64,000 nucleotides of DNA from Pacificoceanicola onchidii. Lineage in GTDB: Bacteria > Pseudomonadota > Alphaproteobacteria > Rhodobacterales > Rhodobacteraceae. The position numbers and the translations under genes are program-made. Below, piece after piece: positions 44,067 to 51,941 of the stretch. The notes under the pieces are model-generated. The model did no database searches, was not told where the DNA came from, and saw only the letters and a list, made by a program, of their open reading frames with translations. The DNA lies in the NCBI RefSeq assembly GCF_004804335.1, contig NZ_SRXY01000001.1, positions 682,001 to 746,000 of the forward strand, read 5' to 3'. How positions within the stretch are numbered: position 1 is the stretch's first letter; each line of letters begins with the position of its first letter.

Positions 44067-45266
44067 TTAGCTTGCCGGAACGGAAGTCGCTGCGTTGTCA
44101 CCCACGCCGTCCTTGCGCGCCTTGGCGCTGGCAAGCGTATCCCGCAGATCTGCTTCCATCTGCTTGAGCTCCTTTTCGGCCTCGGCGCGGCGGCGCTTGC
44201 CTTCGTCCGCGATCTGCAGGCTCTCTTCGATGGTGCCGATGAGATCCGCATTCGCCTGTTTGACCGCTTCGATATCGAAGACACCGCGTTCCATTTCTTC
44301 GCGGATCATCTTGTTGCTGTCGCGCAGGTTCTTGGCGTTGGAGGTCAGTAGCTCGTTGGTCAGATCATTGGCGTCGCGCACGGCTGCAGCCGCTTCGGCG
44401 CTGCGCTGAATGGTGACCGCCTGAGCCAGCTGCGTCTCCCACAGCGGCACGGTGTTCACCAGCGTCGAGTTGATCTTGGTCACGAGGCTCTTGTCGTTTT
44501 CCTGAACCAGTCGGATCGACGGCAGCGACTGCATGGTCACCTGACGGGTGAGCTTCAGGTCATGCACCCGGCGCTCCAGATCATCGCGCGCGGCGCGCAG
44601 GTCGCGCAGTTCCTGCGCCTTGATCATCTGGTCGCCCTCGGCAGCTGCCTGAACCTCGGCCTCGGCCGCTGGAATGTCCTTGGTGTCGAGCTCGTTCAGC
44701 TTCTCTTCACCCGCCGCAATGTACAGCGCCAGTTCGTCATAGAACTGGAGGGTCTTTTCATAGAGAAGATCGAGCGATTTGATGTCCTTCAGCAGCTTGT
44801 GCTCGTGCTCCAGAAGATTGTCCGTCACGCGGTCGATCTGACTCTGCACTTCTTCGAAGCGCGCGGTGAACTTCGCGAACGGCGCGGCGCGACCGATCAG
44901 TTTTTCCCACCAGCTGCGCTCGCGGCGCACGTCCAGTTCCGAAACCGAGAAGCCGCGAATGGTCGTCACGATACCGCGCAGGCTGTCGCCGGCCGGGCCG
45001 ACGTCCTTGTTGCGCACATCGGTCAGCATCGCCTGCGAGATTTCCTGCAATTCGGCCTGAGCAGCAGAGCCGAAGGACACGATGGAGTTGGTATCGCCCA
45101 TGTCGATCTCGTCCATGCGCGTGCGGATTTCCTCACCCACCTCGGCGGTGGCTTCGGCGAGCGGCACCACGGCATTGGCTTCAATCGGCTCCGGCAAAAC
45201 AACCGCGTTGACTTCCTCAACCTGAGCCAGCGCGGCTTCGGCCTTTTGACGAACGTTCTCGGACAT
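44067..45266 (-). CDS. Toxic anion resistance protein, TelA/YaaN family
   Basis: 399 residues, nearly all helical, starting MSENVRQKAEAALAQVEEVN. Family segments: MDEIDMGDTNSIVSFGSAAQ near 90-110, SWWEKLIGRAAPFAKFTARF, and the long coiled region with IRLVQENDKSLVTKINSTLV and the NTVPLWETQLAQAVTIQRSA signature. TelA proteins accompany tellurite, antibiotic and cell-envelope stress resistance and pair with XpaC proteins, as here. Cytosolic and probably membrane-associated. Confidence 0.9.
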   Translation of the reverse strand: MSENVRQKAEAALAQVEEVNAVVLPEPIEANAVVPLAEATAEVGEEIRTRMDEIDMGDTNSIVSFGSAAQAELQEISQAMLTDVRNKDVGPAGDSLRGIVTTIRGFSVSELDVRRERSWWEKLIGRAAPFAKFTARFEEVQSQIDRVTDNLLEHEHKLLKDIKSLDLLYEKTLQFYDELALYIAAGEEKLNELDTKDIPAAEAEVQAAAEGDQMIKAQELRDLRAARDDLERRVHDLKLTRQVTMQSLPSIRLVQENDKSLVTKINSTLVNTVPLWETQLAQAVTIQRSAEAAAAVRDANDLTNELLTSNAKNLRDSNKMIREEMERGVFDIEAVKQANADLIGTIEESLQIADEGKRRRAEAEKELKQMEADLRDTLASAKARKDGVGDNAATSVPAS

Positions 45267-45305
45267 TGGGGGTCCCCCTGTTTTTTTATGATTAAACCGT
45301 CTCGC

Positions 45306-46199
45306 TCAGAGACGGACACCCTCGCGCTGCAACCGATCCCGCAGCACGTCAATTTCCACGGTCAGATCCGCGTTGTTATCAAGCAAAAGCTTCTCGGTCT
45401 TTTTGCCAAAGCTCTCTTCAAGATCTGTCAGCAGCATCATGTAATCGGATTTTGCACCCCGATCCTGCGTACGCGAATAGACATCCGCAAATTTCACCGA
45501 CGCATCGCGCGCGCCCATCAGGTAAACACCGAGGAACTTACGGGCACCGGCCAGATCGCGCGGGTCTTCCTCGACCGTCCGGATCATCTCGCGCACCTTG
45601 ATTTGCAGCCGTTCAACCCGCGCCTCGACCTGTCGGTCCCCGGCTCGCTTGATGGCGTCGCTCATGGCATTCAGATGCGCTTCAGCTTCATCCACCACTT
45701 TGGCCACACGGTCTTGTTGGAAGGTGTCGATCCCTTCCATGCCTTTGTCTTTCAAGGGATCAAGTCCGAATGCACCAATGTGCAGCACAGCCGCAGCAGC
45801 CCCAAAGATCATCGGTGCAATCAGCCCGGGATCATTTTTGTAGACCGCAATCGCAGCGCCGATCCCGCAGAAGGCGGCGGCGAAGATCTTGCGCGGGATG
45901 CCCGGACGGCGCGACACGCGGCGCTCGTCATAGGCGGCCTGCGCCCTGAGACCATCACGAAGCAGCCACGCCCCCAAGAGCAACGCCCCGGCTCCGACCA
46001 AACCCGTGGCCAAGCCAATGGCGCCATCGTTCAGCGACATGGCCGCCAACACGATGGGCGGCACGAACATGACGTTGGAGCGTGCGCCGACGGGATCGAC
46101 CGTCGCGCCTTTGTAGGCTGAAGGACCCGGCCGGTCCTCAGGCATTACGGTGCTCCCGTCAGGGCTGTATTTTCCGCCAAATTTCTGAGCCACGCTCAA
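45306..46199 (-). CDS. XpaC-like (5-bromo-4-chloroindolyl phosphate hydrolysis family) protein
   Basis: 297 residues with two transmembrane segments in the first half (about 47-72 and 100-128) and a long helical C-terminal region (KVVDEAEAHLNAMSDAIKRA). This is the XpaC family plan, and it lies next to telA as in Bacillus. The start is TTG at 46199, overlapping the stop of the 29-residue gene upstream (TTGA); GTG at 46193 is an alternative. The family name refers to an old phenotype; true phosphatase activity is doubtful. Confidence 0.8.
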   Translation of the reverse strand: MSVAQKFGGKYSPDGSTVMPEDRPGPSAYKGATVDPVGARSNVMFVPPIVLAAMSLNDGAIGLATGLVGAGALLLGAWLLRDGLRAQAAYDERRVSRRPGIPRKIFAAAFCGIGAAIAVYKNDPGLIAPMIFGAAAAVLHIGAFGLDPLKDKGMEGIDTFQQDRVAKVVDEAEAHLNAMSDAIKRAGDRQVEARVERLQIKVREMIRTVEEDPRDLAGARKFLGVYLMGARDASVKFADVYSRTQDRGAKSDYMMLLTDLEESFGKKTEKLLLDNNADLTVEIDVLRDRLQREGVRL

Positions 46200-46285
46200 A
46201 GCCCTCCGAGCCAGCCGGTCACAACCCCGAACAGGAGAACGATCAGGAGGACATATGTAATTTTTTGCAGGGCCGTTGTGGACAT
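46196..46285 (-). CDS. 29-residue single-span membrane protein
   Basis: ATG at 46285 opens a 29-codon frame reading MSTTALQKITYVLLIVLLFG, then VVTGWLGGL, one predicted transmembrane helix with a short basic N-terminus. Its TGA overlaps the TTG start of the XpaC-like gene, a classic coupling arrangement. CGGGGG precedes the start. Too short for most gene finders. Possible roles are as a small partner of the XpaC/TelA complex or simply as a coupling leader. Confidence 0.55.
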   Translation of the reverse strand: MSTTALQKITYVLLIVLLFGVVTGWLGGL

Positions 46286-46379
46286 GAAACCCCCGAATGG
46301 TGCGTCTATTGCCGAAAACTTAAGGGCAAAACCCTGCACTTGCTAGGGGGAAGCAGGGGGGAAGTGAGCAAAGATTTCG

Positions 46380-47210
46380 TCAGGCCGCATTTTCTTGCGG
46401 CATACGCCCGATCAGCATGTCTGCTTCCATATCGAAAGCATCCCGGCCCGCTTTGACACCACTCCGGCGTGCACGCTCTTCAAAGCTGTCTGCCAGAACC
46501 TTGAGCTTGGCCAGATACCGGCGGCGCGCGAAGGCGGCGGTCTCGCCACCCAGATCCACTTCCAAACGGCCGATTTCCGTGCTGAGTATTTCCACGAACT
46601 TGTCGACTGGTTTGCGCAGCCGGCGCAGATCTTCACGGCTTCCCGACAATGCCTTGACCACGCGAGAGGCCATATTGCGGGTTGCGTCTGTCTTGAGCGT
46701 CATTTCCGCATCGCCCAGAACGGCTACCCGCTCGGACAATTCGATCAACGTGTCATTCACAAGCTCGACGTAGTCCGCCGCTTCGAGCCGGGCGAGCACC
46801 TCGGGATTGTCGAGGCCCTTGTCCTGCATCGGATCAATCCCGAACGCGGAAAGACCCAATCCAAAAGCCAGAGCGCCCAAAAGAAGTGGCGGAATCGCGT
46901 TGCTGAAGTGCATTCCGGCCAGAACCGCAACCATCACACCGATCAGCAACGATCCCACCACCTTGCGCGGCAGGCGCGGACGATAAGCCACTTCGGCCTC
47001 TTCGTATTCACGCTGAATTCGGTGACCGGCGGAAATCAGGCGGAGGGCAAAGGCGAACAGAGCCACCTCCACAACAGCGACAAGGACCGCGCCACTGGTA
47101 TCGCGAAACAGCCAAAGCACAAGCGGAAAAGCCGCGAGGAACAGGATGTTCAGGCCGGGGTCAAGGCTGGCGGCGTCCTTGTGAATCGGATTGCGGAAGA
47201 GCTGTTTCAT
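46380..47210 (-). CDS. XpaC-like protein, second copy
   Basis: 276 residues with paired transmembrane segments (about 22-58 and 80-118, VVGSLLIGVMVAVLAGMHFS) then a helical tail. It is a paralogue of the 45306 product: both share the order two hydrophobic hairpins, FGIDPMQDKGLD / FGLDPLKDKGME, then a coiled region with a VEILSTEIGRLE/ARVERLQIKV segment. Adjacent duplicates suggest a heteromeric membrane complex. It lies 6 bases after the 66-residue membrane gene. Confidence 0.78.
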   Translation of the reverse strand: MKQLFRNPIHKDAASLDPGLNILFLAAFPLVLWLFRDTSGAVLVAVVEVALFAFALRLISAGHRIQREYEEAEVAYRPRLPRKVVGSLLIGVMVAVLAGMHFSNAIPPLLLGALAFGLGLSAFGIDPMQDKGLDNPEVLARLEAADYVELVNDTLIELSERVAVLGDAEMTLKTDATRNMASRVVKALSGSREDLRRLRKPVDKFVEILSTEIGRLEVDLGGETAAFARRRYLAKLKVLADSFEERARRSGVKAGRDAFDMEADMLIGRMPQENAA

Positions 47211-47216
47211 GACCTG

Positions 47217-47417
47217 TCACCACATGTAGCTCAGGCCAAAGATCATGACCCAGAGGAACAGAAAGGAGACGCGGGGGATCAGAACGCCGGACCGTTTCGC
47301 TCTGTCAGCCGCATGGGAGAGCGTGTGAAACGTATCCTGCGCAACCATGCGCAGCCCCGCGAGTGCGAGGAAAGTCGACAGTGCCAGAATCGCAAGTGTC
47401 AGTAACGTCATCATCAT
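47217..47417 (-). CDS. Small two-span membrane protein
   Basis: 66 residues starting MMMTLLTLAILALSTFLALA with hydrophobic segments at about 3-22 and 47-65 (RVSFLFLWVMIFGLSYMW) and a basic middle. Unknown family. Six bases upstream of the second XpaC-like gene, so first in the minus-strand run leading through XpaC, the 29-residue gene, XpaC and TelA. Confidence 0.65.
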   Translation of the reverse strand: MMMTLLTLAILALSTFLALAGLRMVAQDTFHTLSHAADRAKRSGVLIPRVSFLFLWVMIFGLSYMW

Positions 47418-47511
47418 GATGACAAACTCTTCGCGAATCCGGGCAAAAACGCGGCAAGGGGCGGGAATTTCAGAGAATAGTTAAGTCCTGATTACCAAGT
47501 TCGCGCCACAA

Positions 47512-48333
47512 TTACCGGTGCTTGGGGGCCCGCTTGCGTTGCGGCTTGCCGCCGGTTTTGGGGCGCGGTTTCGCGGTGCCTTCGGGTTTGCCGAGGTCAA
47601 GGCCAAGCTGGTCGCGAAGCAACTTGCGCCGCACCTCTTCAACGGCGCCCTCCTTCAGCTGGCCGAGTTGAAACGGCCCATAGCTGACCCGGATCAGCCG
47701 GTTCACGGTCAGGCCGATGTCCGCCATAGCGCGGCGGATTTCACGGTTCTTGCCTTCGCGCAGGCCAACCGTCAGCCAGGCGTTTGCGCCTTGCTGCCGG
47801 TCAAGCGTGACAGTCATCGGCTGAAAGCGTTGCCCGTCAACCTCGATGCCCTTGCGCAGCGGCTCCAGAACCTCATCCGTCGGCCTGCCATTGACCCGCA
47901 CGCGGTACCGGCGAAGCCAGCCGGTCGAAGGCAATTCCAGTTTGCGCTTGATCCCGCCGTCGTTGGTCAACAACAGCAAGCCTTCCGAGTTCAAATCAAG
48001 CCGCCCGACGCTCATCACGCGCGGCAACTCCTCTGGCAACGCGTCAAAGATCGTCTTGCGCCCTTGCTCGTCCTTGTTCGTCGTCACCAGACCCACGGGC
48101 TTGTGGTACAGCCAAAGGCGCGGCTCTTCGGGCGGGGCCAGCAATTTGCCATCCACCATGACCCGATCCTTTTGAGTCACGTTCAGCGCCGGGCTATCGA
48201 TCACCGCGCCGTTCACCGAAACCCGCCCTTCGGCCACAAGCCGCTCCGCTTCACGCCGCGATGCGACGCCGGCGCGTGAAATGACCTTTGCGATGCGATC
48301 GCCGGGCGGGGTTGTGCTGGGTTTGTCTGACAT
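47512..48333 (-). CDS. RluB-type 23S rRNA pseudouridine synthase
   Basis: 273 residues. An N-terminal S4 RNA-binding domain (AKVISRAGVASRREAERLVA) is followed by the RsuA/RluB/E/F-family catalytic domain with MSVGRLDLNSEGLLLLTNDG, in which the Asp of GRLD is the nucleophile. The basic tail GKPQRKRAPKHR suits rRNA binding. It likely modifies a 23S rRNA uridine (position 2605 in E. coli RluB). Divergent from tadA. Confidence 0.88.
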   Translation of the reverse strand: MSDKPSTTPPGDRIAKVISRAGVASRREAERLVAEGRVSVNGAVIDSPALNVTQKDRVMVDGKLLAPPEEPRLWLYHKPVGLVTTNKDEQGRKTIFDALPEELPRVMSVGRLDLNSEGLLLLTNDGGIKRKLELPSTGWLRRYRVRVNGRPTDEVLEPLRKGIEVDGQRFQPMTVTLDRQQGANAWLTVGLREGKNREIRRAMADIGLTVNRLIRVSYGPFQLGQLKEGAVEEVRRKLLRDQLGLDLGKPEGTAKPRPKTGGKPQRKRAPKHR

Positions 48334-48414
48334 GCCGCTGCTCTATCCTATTCGCGGCCCCTGTCAAATCCTTACCGCTTTCCCCGCCCAAATGAACGCG
48401 CTATCACCGCGCCC

Positions 48415-48864
48415 ATGAAGTTTGCGTCATACATGGACCGCGCCCTTGATGAAGCCCGCGCCGCCGCCACGCGCGGCGAGGTTCCGGTGGGAGCCGTGGT
48501 TGTCTCTGCCGATGGAGCCATCGTCGGCGAGGCAGGCAATCGCACGCGCGAGTTGAATGACCCGACAGCCCATGCCGAGATTCTGGCGATCCGCGCCGCC
48601 TGCACCGCGCTGGGGCAGGAACGCCTGCCGGATCATGACCTGTACGTCACGCTGGAGCCCTGCCCTATGTGTGCCAGCGCGATCAGTTTTGCCCGAATCC
48701 GGCGGCTCTATTTCGGTGCCTCCGATCCGAAATCCGGCGGCGTCACAAGCGGCGCGCGGGTCTTCTCACATCCGCAGTGCCACCACGCGCCGGAAGTCTA
48801 TGAGGGGCTTGCCGAGCAGGAATCCTCGCAGCTGCTCCGCGGTTTTTTCGAGGCACGCCGCTGA
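48415..48864 (+). CDS. tadA: tRNA-specific adenosine deaminase
   Basis: 149 residues. Zinc deaminase motif TAHAE (His53, Glu55) and PCPMC (Cys83, Cys86). The enzyme converts A34 to inosine in the tRNA-Arg anticodon. Standard length, start [20 protein letters not shown]. Its TGA overlaps the ATG of the next gene by one base, so the two are coupled. Confidence 0.93.
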   Translation: MKFASYMDRALDEARAAATRGEVPVGAVVVSADGAIVGEAGNRTRELNDPTAHAEILAIRAACTALGQERLPDHDLYVTLEPCPMCASAISFARIRRLYFGASDPKSGGVTSGARVFSHPQCHHAPEVYEGLAEQESSQLLRGFFEARR

Positions 48865-49415
48865 TGGCGCGCGTGGTTCTGTTCAACAAACCCTTCGGCG
48901 TGCTGTCTCAGTTCACCGACAAGGGAACCGAAGGTAGCCCCCGCCCGACCCTGTCAAATTACATCGACCTCAAAGGGGTTTATCCAGCAGGGCGGCTGGA
49001 CAGGGACAGCGAAGGGCTGATGGTGCTGACCGATGACGGCAAGCTGCAGGCGCGCATCTCCTCTCCGAAATTCAAGAAACCCAAGACCTATCTGGTCATG
49101 GTGGAAGGCACGCCAAGCGCCGCGCAAATTGACCAACTCCGCCAAGGTGTAACGCTGAAAGACGGGCCAACGCGCCCGGCGCAATGCGAAGAAATCGAGG
49201 CGCCGGACCTATGGGAACGTGACCCCCCGGTCCGGTATCGCAAGTCAGTGCCGGATGCCTGGTTGAAGCTGACCATCACCGAAGGTCGAAACAGGCAGGT
49301 GCGCCGGATGACGGCGCATGTGGGTCTGCCCTGCCTGCGGTTGGTGCGTTGGTCGGTCGGCGGCTGGAGCCTTGATGGGCTGGCCTTGGGAGAGTGGCGT
49401 TTGGCAGGCCAGTAG
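48864..49415 (+). CDS. RluE-type 23S rRNA pseudouridine synthase
   Basis: 183 residues starting [20 protein letters not shown]. It lacks the S4 domain, as RluE does, and has [20 protein letters not shown] with the catalytic Asp, and [20 protein letters not shown]. Likely pseudouridylates 23S rRNA (position 2457 in E. coli). Coupled to tadA through TGATG; converges with the adenosyltransferase gene 4 bases away. Confidence 0.9.
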   Translation: MARVVLFNKPFGVLSQFTDKGTEGSPRPTLSNYIDLKGVYPAGRLDRDSEGLMVLTDDGKLQARISSPKFKKPKTYLVMVEGTPSAAQIDQLRQGVTLKDGPTRPAQCEEIEAPDLWERDPPVRYRKSVPDAWLKLTITEGRNRQVRRMTAHVGLPCLRLVRWSVGGWSLDGLALGEWRLAGQ

Positions 49416-49419
49416 CCGC

Positions 49420-49995
49420 CTATTCGCGCGTTGCGCCCGGGACCCAGAGCACATCGGCGCGGCCATCGTCATTCGCGATACGGGCCGCGACAAAGAACCA
49501 GTCCGACAAACGGTTGAGGTACTTCACCGCGTCGGGGTTCACGTCCTCGACCGACGCCAGTTCCACCGCCAGACGTTCCGCGCGCCGCGCCACGGTCCGG
49601 CACAAGTGCAAATGCGCCGACAGGGCCGACCCACCGGGCAGGATGAAACTGCGCAGCGGCTCCAGACTTTTGTTCATGACGTCGATCTCGGCTTCCAGCC
49701 GCTCAACCTGCGCCGCGATCATACGAAGCGGCGGGTATTCCGCCTCCGCATCCTTGTCGCGATCCGGGCTACACAGATCAGCCCCCAGATCAAAAAGATC
49801 GTTCTGAATGCGCCCGAGTGCCGCGTCGGTCTCCCCTTCCGCGTGCAGCCGCGCCATGCCGAGACAGGCGTTCAACTCATCGGACGTGCCATAGGCCGAA
49901 ACACGCGCGTCATACTTGGGGACGCGATTGCCATTGCCCAGCGCAGTGTCCCCTTTGTCCCCGGTCCGGGTATAGATTTTGCTCAGGACAACCAT
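49420..49995 (-). CDS. Cob(I)alamin adenosyltransferase, PduO type
   Basis: 191 residues. The N-terminus MVVLSKIYTRTGDKGDTALG carries the ATP-binding TRTGD(K/D)G motif of the PduO family, and the helical core has RSFILPGGSALSAHLHLCRT and RTVARRAERLAVELA. It makes adenosylcobalamin from cob(I)alamin and ATP, needed for mutases such as methylmalonyl- or ethylmalonyl-CoA mutase. It is 1 base from the HIG1-like gene upstream, so the two are cotranscribed. Confidence 0.93.
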   Translation of the reverse strand: MVVLSKIYTRTGDKGDTALGNGNRVPKYDARVSAYGTSDELNACLGMARLHAEGETDAALGRIQNDLFDLGADLCSPDRDKDAEAEYPPLRMIAAQVERLEAEIDVMNKSLEPLRSFILPGGSALSAHLHLCRTVARRAERLAVELASVEDVNPDAVKYLNRLSDWFFVAARIANDDGRADVLWVPGATRE

Positions 49996-49996
49996 C

Positions 49997-50197
49997 TCAG
50001 CTCCTCCGCAGCCAAACGAACAACAAGATCAGAACAACCGCAATGAACTGCGCAATGATCCGCCAGCGCATCGCCTTGTTGGCGTTCTTGCGATTGAATT
50101 CACCGCCCTTGGCAAAAGCGCCGATACCAAACAGCAAGATGGCGACAACGGCCAGCATGGCCGCGCCGACGACAAGAAAAAGGGGATCCTGGAACAC
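49997..50197 (-). CDS. HIG1-like twin-transmembrane protein
   Basis: 66 residues with two membrane spans (about 6-27 and 45-63) and a central KNANKAMRWRIIAQF segment resembling the (K/N)xxMRxRVxxQ of HIG1-domain proteins, which in mitochondria assist respiratory complexes. GTG start with AGGAGA upstream. Immediately before the PduO gene. Role by family resemblance only. Confidence 0.75.
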   Translation of the reverse strand: MFQDPLFLVVGAAMLAVVAILLFGIGAFAKGGEFNRKNANKAMRWRIIAQFIAVVLILLFVWLRRS

Positions 50198-50275
50198 GCG
50201 TGTCTCCTGCCAGAAGCTTTTCCGTTCACATAGCTGTCTTTTGCGGAAAAGCGAACAGTTCGTATAGACGCAGGA

Positions 50276-51109
50276 TCATCTACCGCGGCTGAGCAGCCAA
50301 TCCAGACCCCGCGTCGACAAAACCCGCCGCGCGATGCCCGAGATGTAGGTGGGCGTCGTGATGTAATACCGTGGCTTTGGACGAGTGGCCTCGCAGGCAT
50401 GGATCAGCTTCTTGCTCACCGCCGACGGTGGCAATTCAAACGGATCGGGGCCGCGCGATTCGTAAAGCCGCTTGAGCAGCTTTGCCTCGTACTGATCCGC
50501 ACGCGGCGACGCCTTCCAGTTGATCCACCGTTCAAAATGCGGAATGGAGTTGACCCGGATCTTCGACGTCACCGGCCCGGTGTTCAGCGTCACGATGTGT
50601 ATTGGCGTATCCGCCATCTCCAGCCGAAGCGTATCGGTCAGCCCTTCGATGGCGTATTTCGAGGCATTATAAGCACCCCGCCAGGGTTGCGAGACAAGCC
50701 CGAGCACCGAAGAATGATTGATGATCCGCCCATGCCCCTGCGCCCGCATGACCGGAATGACCGCGCGCGTCAGCTCATGCCAGCCAAAGACGTTGGCCTC
50801 GAAATTGCGGCGTAACCCGTCCGTTGGCAGGTCTTCCAGGGCGCCCGGCGTAGCAAAGGCGCCGTTGTTGAACAGCACGTCCAGCGTTCCGCCGGTCTGC
50901 GCCATAACGTCCGATAACCCGGCCGCGATGCTTTCGCTGTCCGCGTAATCAATCTGGGGGCTGTCAAACCCCTCGCCTTTCAAACGGTCGCAATCCGCTT
51001 CCTGCCTGCAAGACGCGAAAACGCGCCAGCCGCGCGCTTTCATGGTTCGGGCCGCGTCAAGACCGATACCTGACGAGCAGCCTGTGATGAGAATGGTTTT
51101 CTGGCTCAT
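50276..51109 (-). CDS. SDR-family oxidoreductase
   Basis: 277 residues. Classical short-chain dehydrogenase: TGCSSGIG near 8-15 (NAD(P)-binding), NNGAFA near 80-85, Ser in NHSSVLGLVSQPWRG and the YNASK catalytic Tyr/Lys. N-terminal SQKTILITG. Substrate unknown; homologues act on varied alcohols, ketones or lipids. Single gene on the minus strand. Confidence 0.9.
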   Translation of the reverse strand: MSQKTILITGCSSGIGLDAARTMKARGWRVFASCRQEADCDRLKGEGFDSPQIDYADSESIAAGLSDVMAQTGGTLDVLFNNGAFATPGALEDLPTDGLRRNFEANVFGWHELTRAVIPVMRAQGHGRIINHSSVLGLVSQPWRGAYNASKYAIEGLTDTLRLEMADTPIHIVTLNTGPVTSKIRVNSIPHFERWINWKASPRADQYEAKLLKRLYESRGPDPFELPPSAVSKKLIHACEATRPKPRYYITTPTYISGIARRVLSTRGLDWLLSRGR

Positions 51110-51152
51110 ACAGCGGAGGTAGCGCAGACGATCCGTCCGCGAAAGAGCCGGT

Positions 51153-51767
51153 TCAGTTGGATGCAGTCAGGAAACTGCCCGACATCCAGCCGATTTCGTT
51201 GTTCCCGGCCATGGCGCGCAGCTTGATCCAGCCCGTACCATCGTCCTGAAGAACCTCGACCTCTTCGCCCTGGAACAGGCGCGTCACCACGCCGTGATTT
51301 GTCCCCGGGCCGCTGCGCAGGTTCACAACGTTCCCTGTGACAAAGCGATAGTCGATGCTGGAGACCACATTGATCGAGCCGGTGCCCGTTGCCGCGGTTT
51401 CGATCGTCGCCACGGTATCCGCCCCTTGCTGGAGCGCCGTCACGATCAGCTGCACCGCGTTGTCATCCGTATCCTCAACGGCAACCTCTTCGGCCCCCAT
51501 GTCCAGACGAACCGGCGTCGATGTGCGCAGATGCGCAACGGAGGCCAAACCGGTCCCCATGCCAGACGTACGCGTTACCTGAGGCGTGATTTCCGGGGTT
51601 GAACGGGTGCTGACTTGCGCGACGCGTTCGGGCTGGCGGGTTTCGAGTTCGACGGGCGGCGCGAGGAAGGCAACCGAGTTGTCACCGGGCTCAAACGCAC
51701 TTCCGCCAGACAACTCGTACCAAGCCCAACCCAACACACCAAAAGTGATCACGAAAACGCGCATCAT
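51153..51767 (-). CDS. SH3-domain exported protein
   Basis: 204 residues from ATG at 51767 (a second ATG follows at 51764; the frame extends to 51794). An N-terminal hydrophobic signal or anchor (VFVITFGVLGWAWYELSGG) leads to a Thr/Val-rich linker and a C-terminal bacterial SH3 domain: VTGNVVNLRSGPGTNHGVVT, FQGEEVEVLQDDGTGWIKL, IGWMSGSFL. Such domains bind cell-wall peptides or partner proteins. Divergent from parC. Confidence 0.8.
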   Translation of the reverse strand: MMRVFVITFGVLGWAWYELSGGSAFEPGDNSVAFLAPPVELETRQPERVAQVSTRSTPEITPQVTRTSGMGTGLASVAHLRTSTPVRLDMGAEEVAVEDTDDNAVQLIVTALQQGADTVATIETAATGTGSINVVSSIDYRFVTGNVVNLRSGPGTNHGVVTRLFQGEEVEVLQDDGTGWIKLRAMAGNNEIGWMSGSFLTASN

Positions 51768-51941
51768 CGCCACATACCCCCAAAGGTGCCCCATACACCC
51801 GACAAACCGTGAGAATCCCTCGCGGTTTTCAGATATTAACAGGTTTGCCTTCCCCCTCTAAGTGAAAAAGCGGGAAAATTTCCCCGCACTTCTAAATTCC
51901 ATCGCTTTACCGTCCGAAAGAGCGCCTGTATCACATCATCT

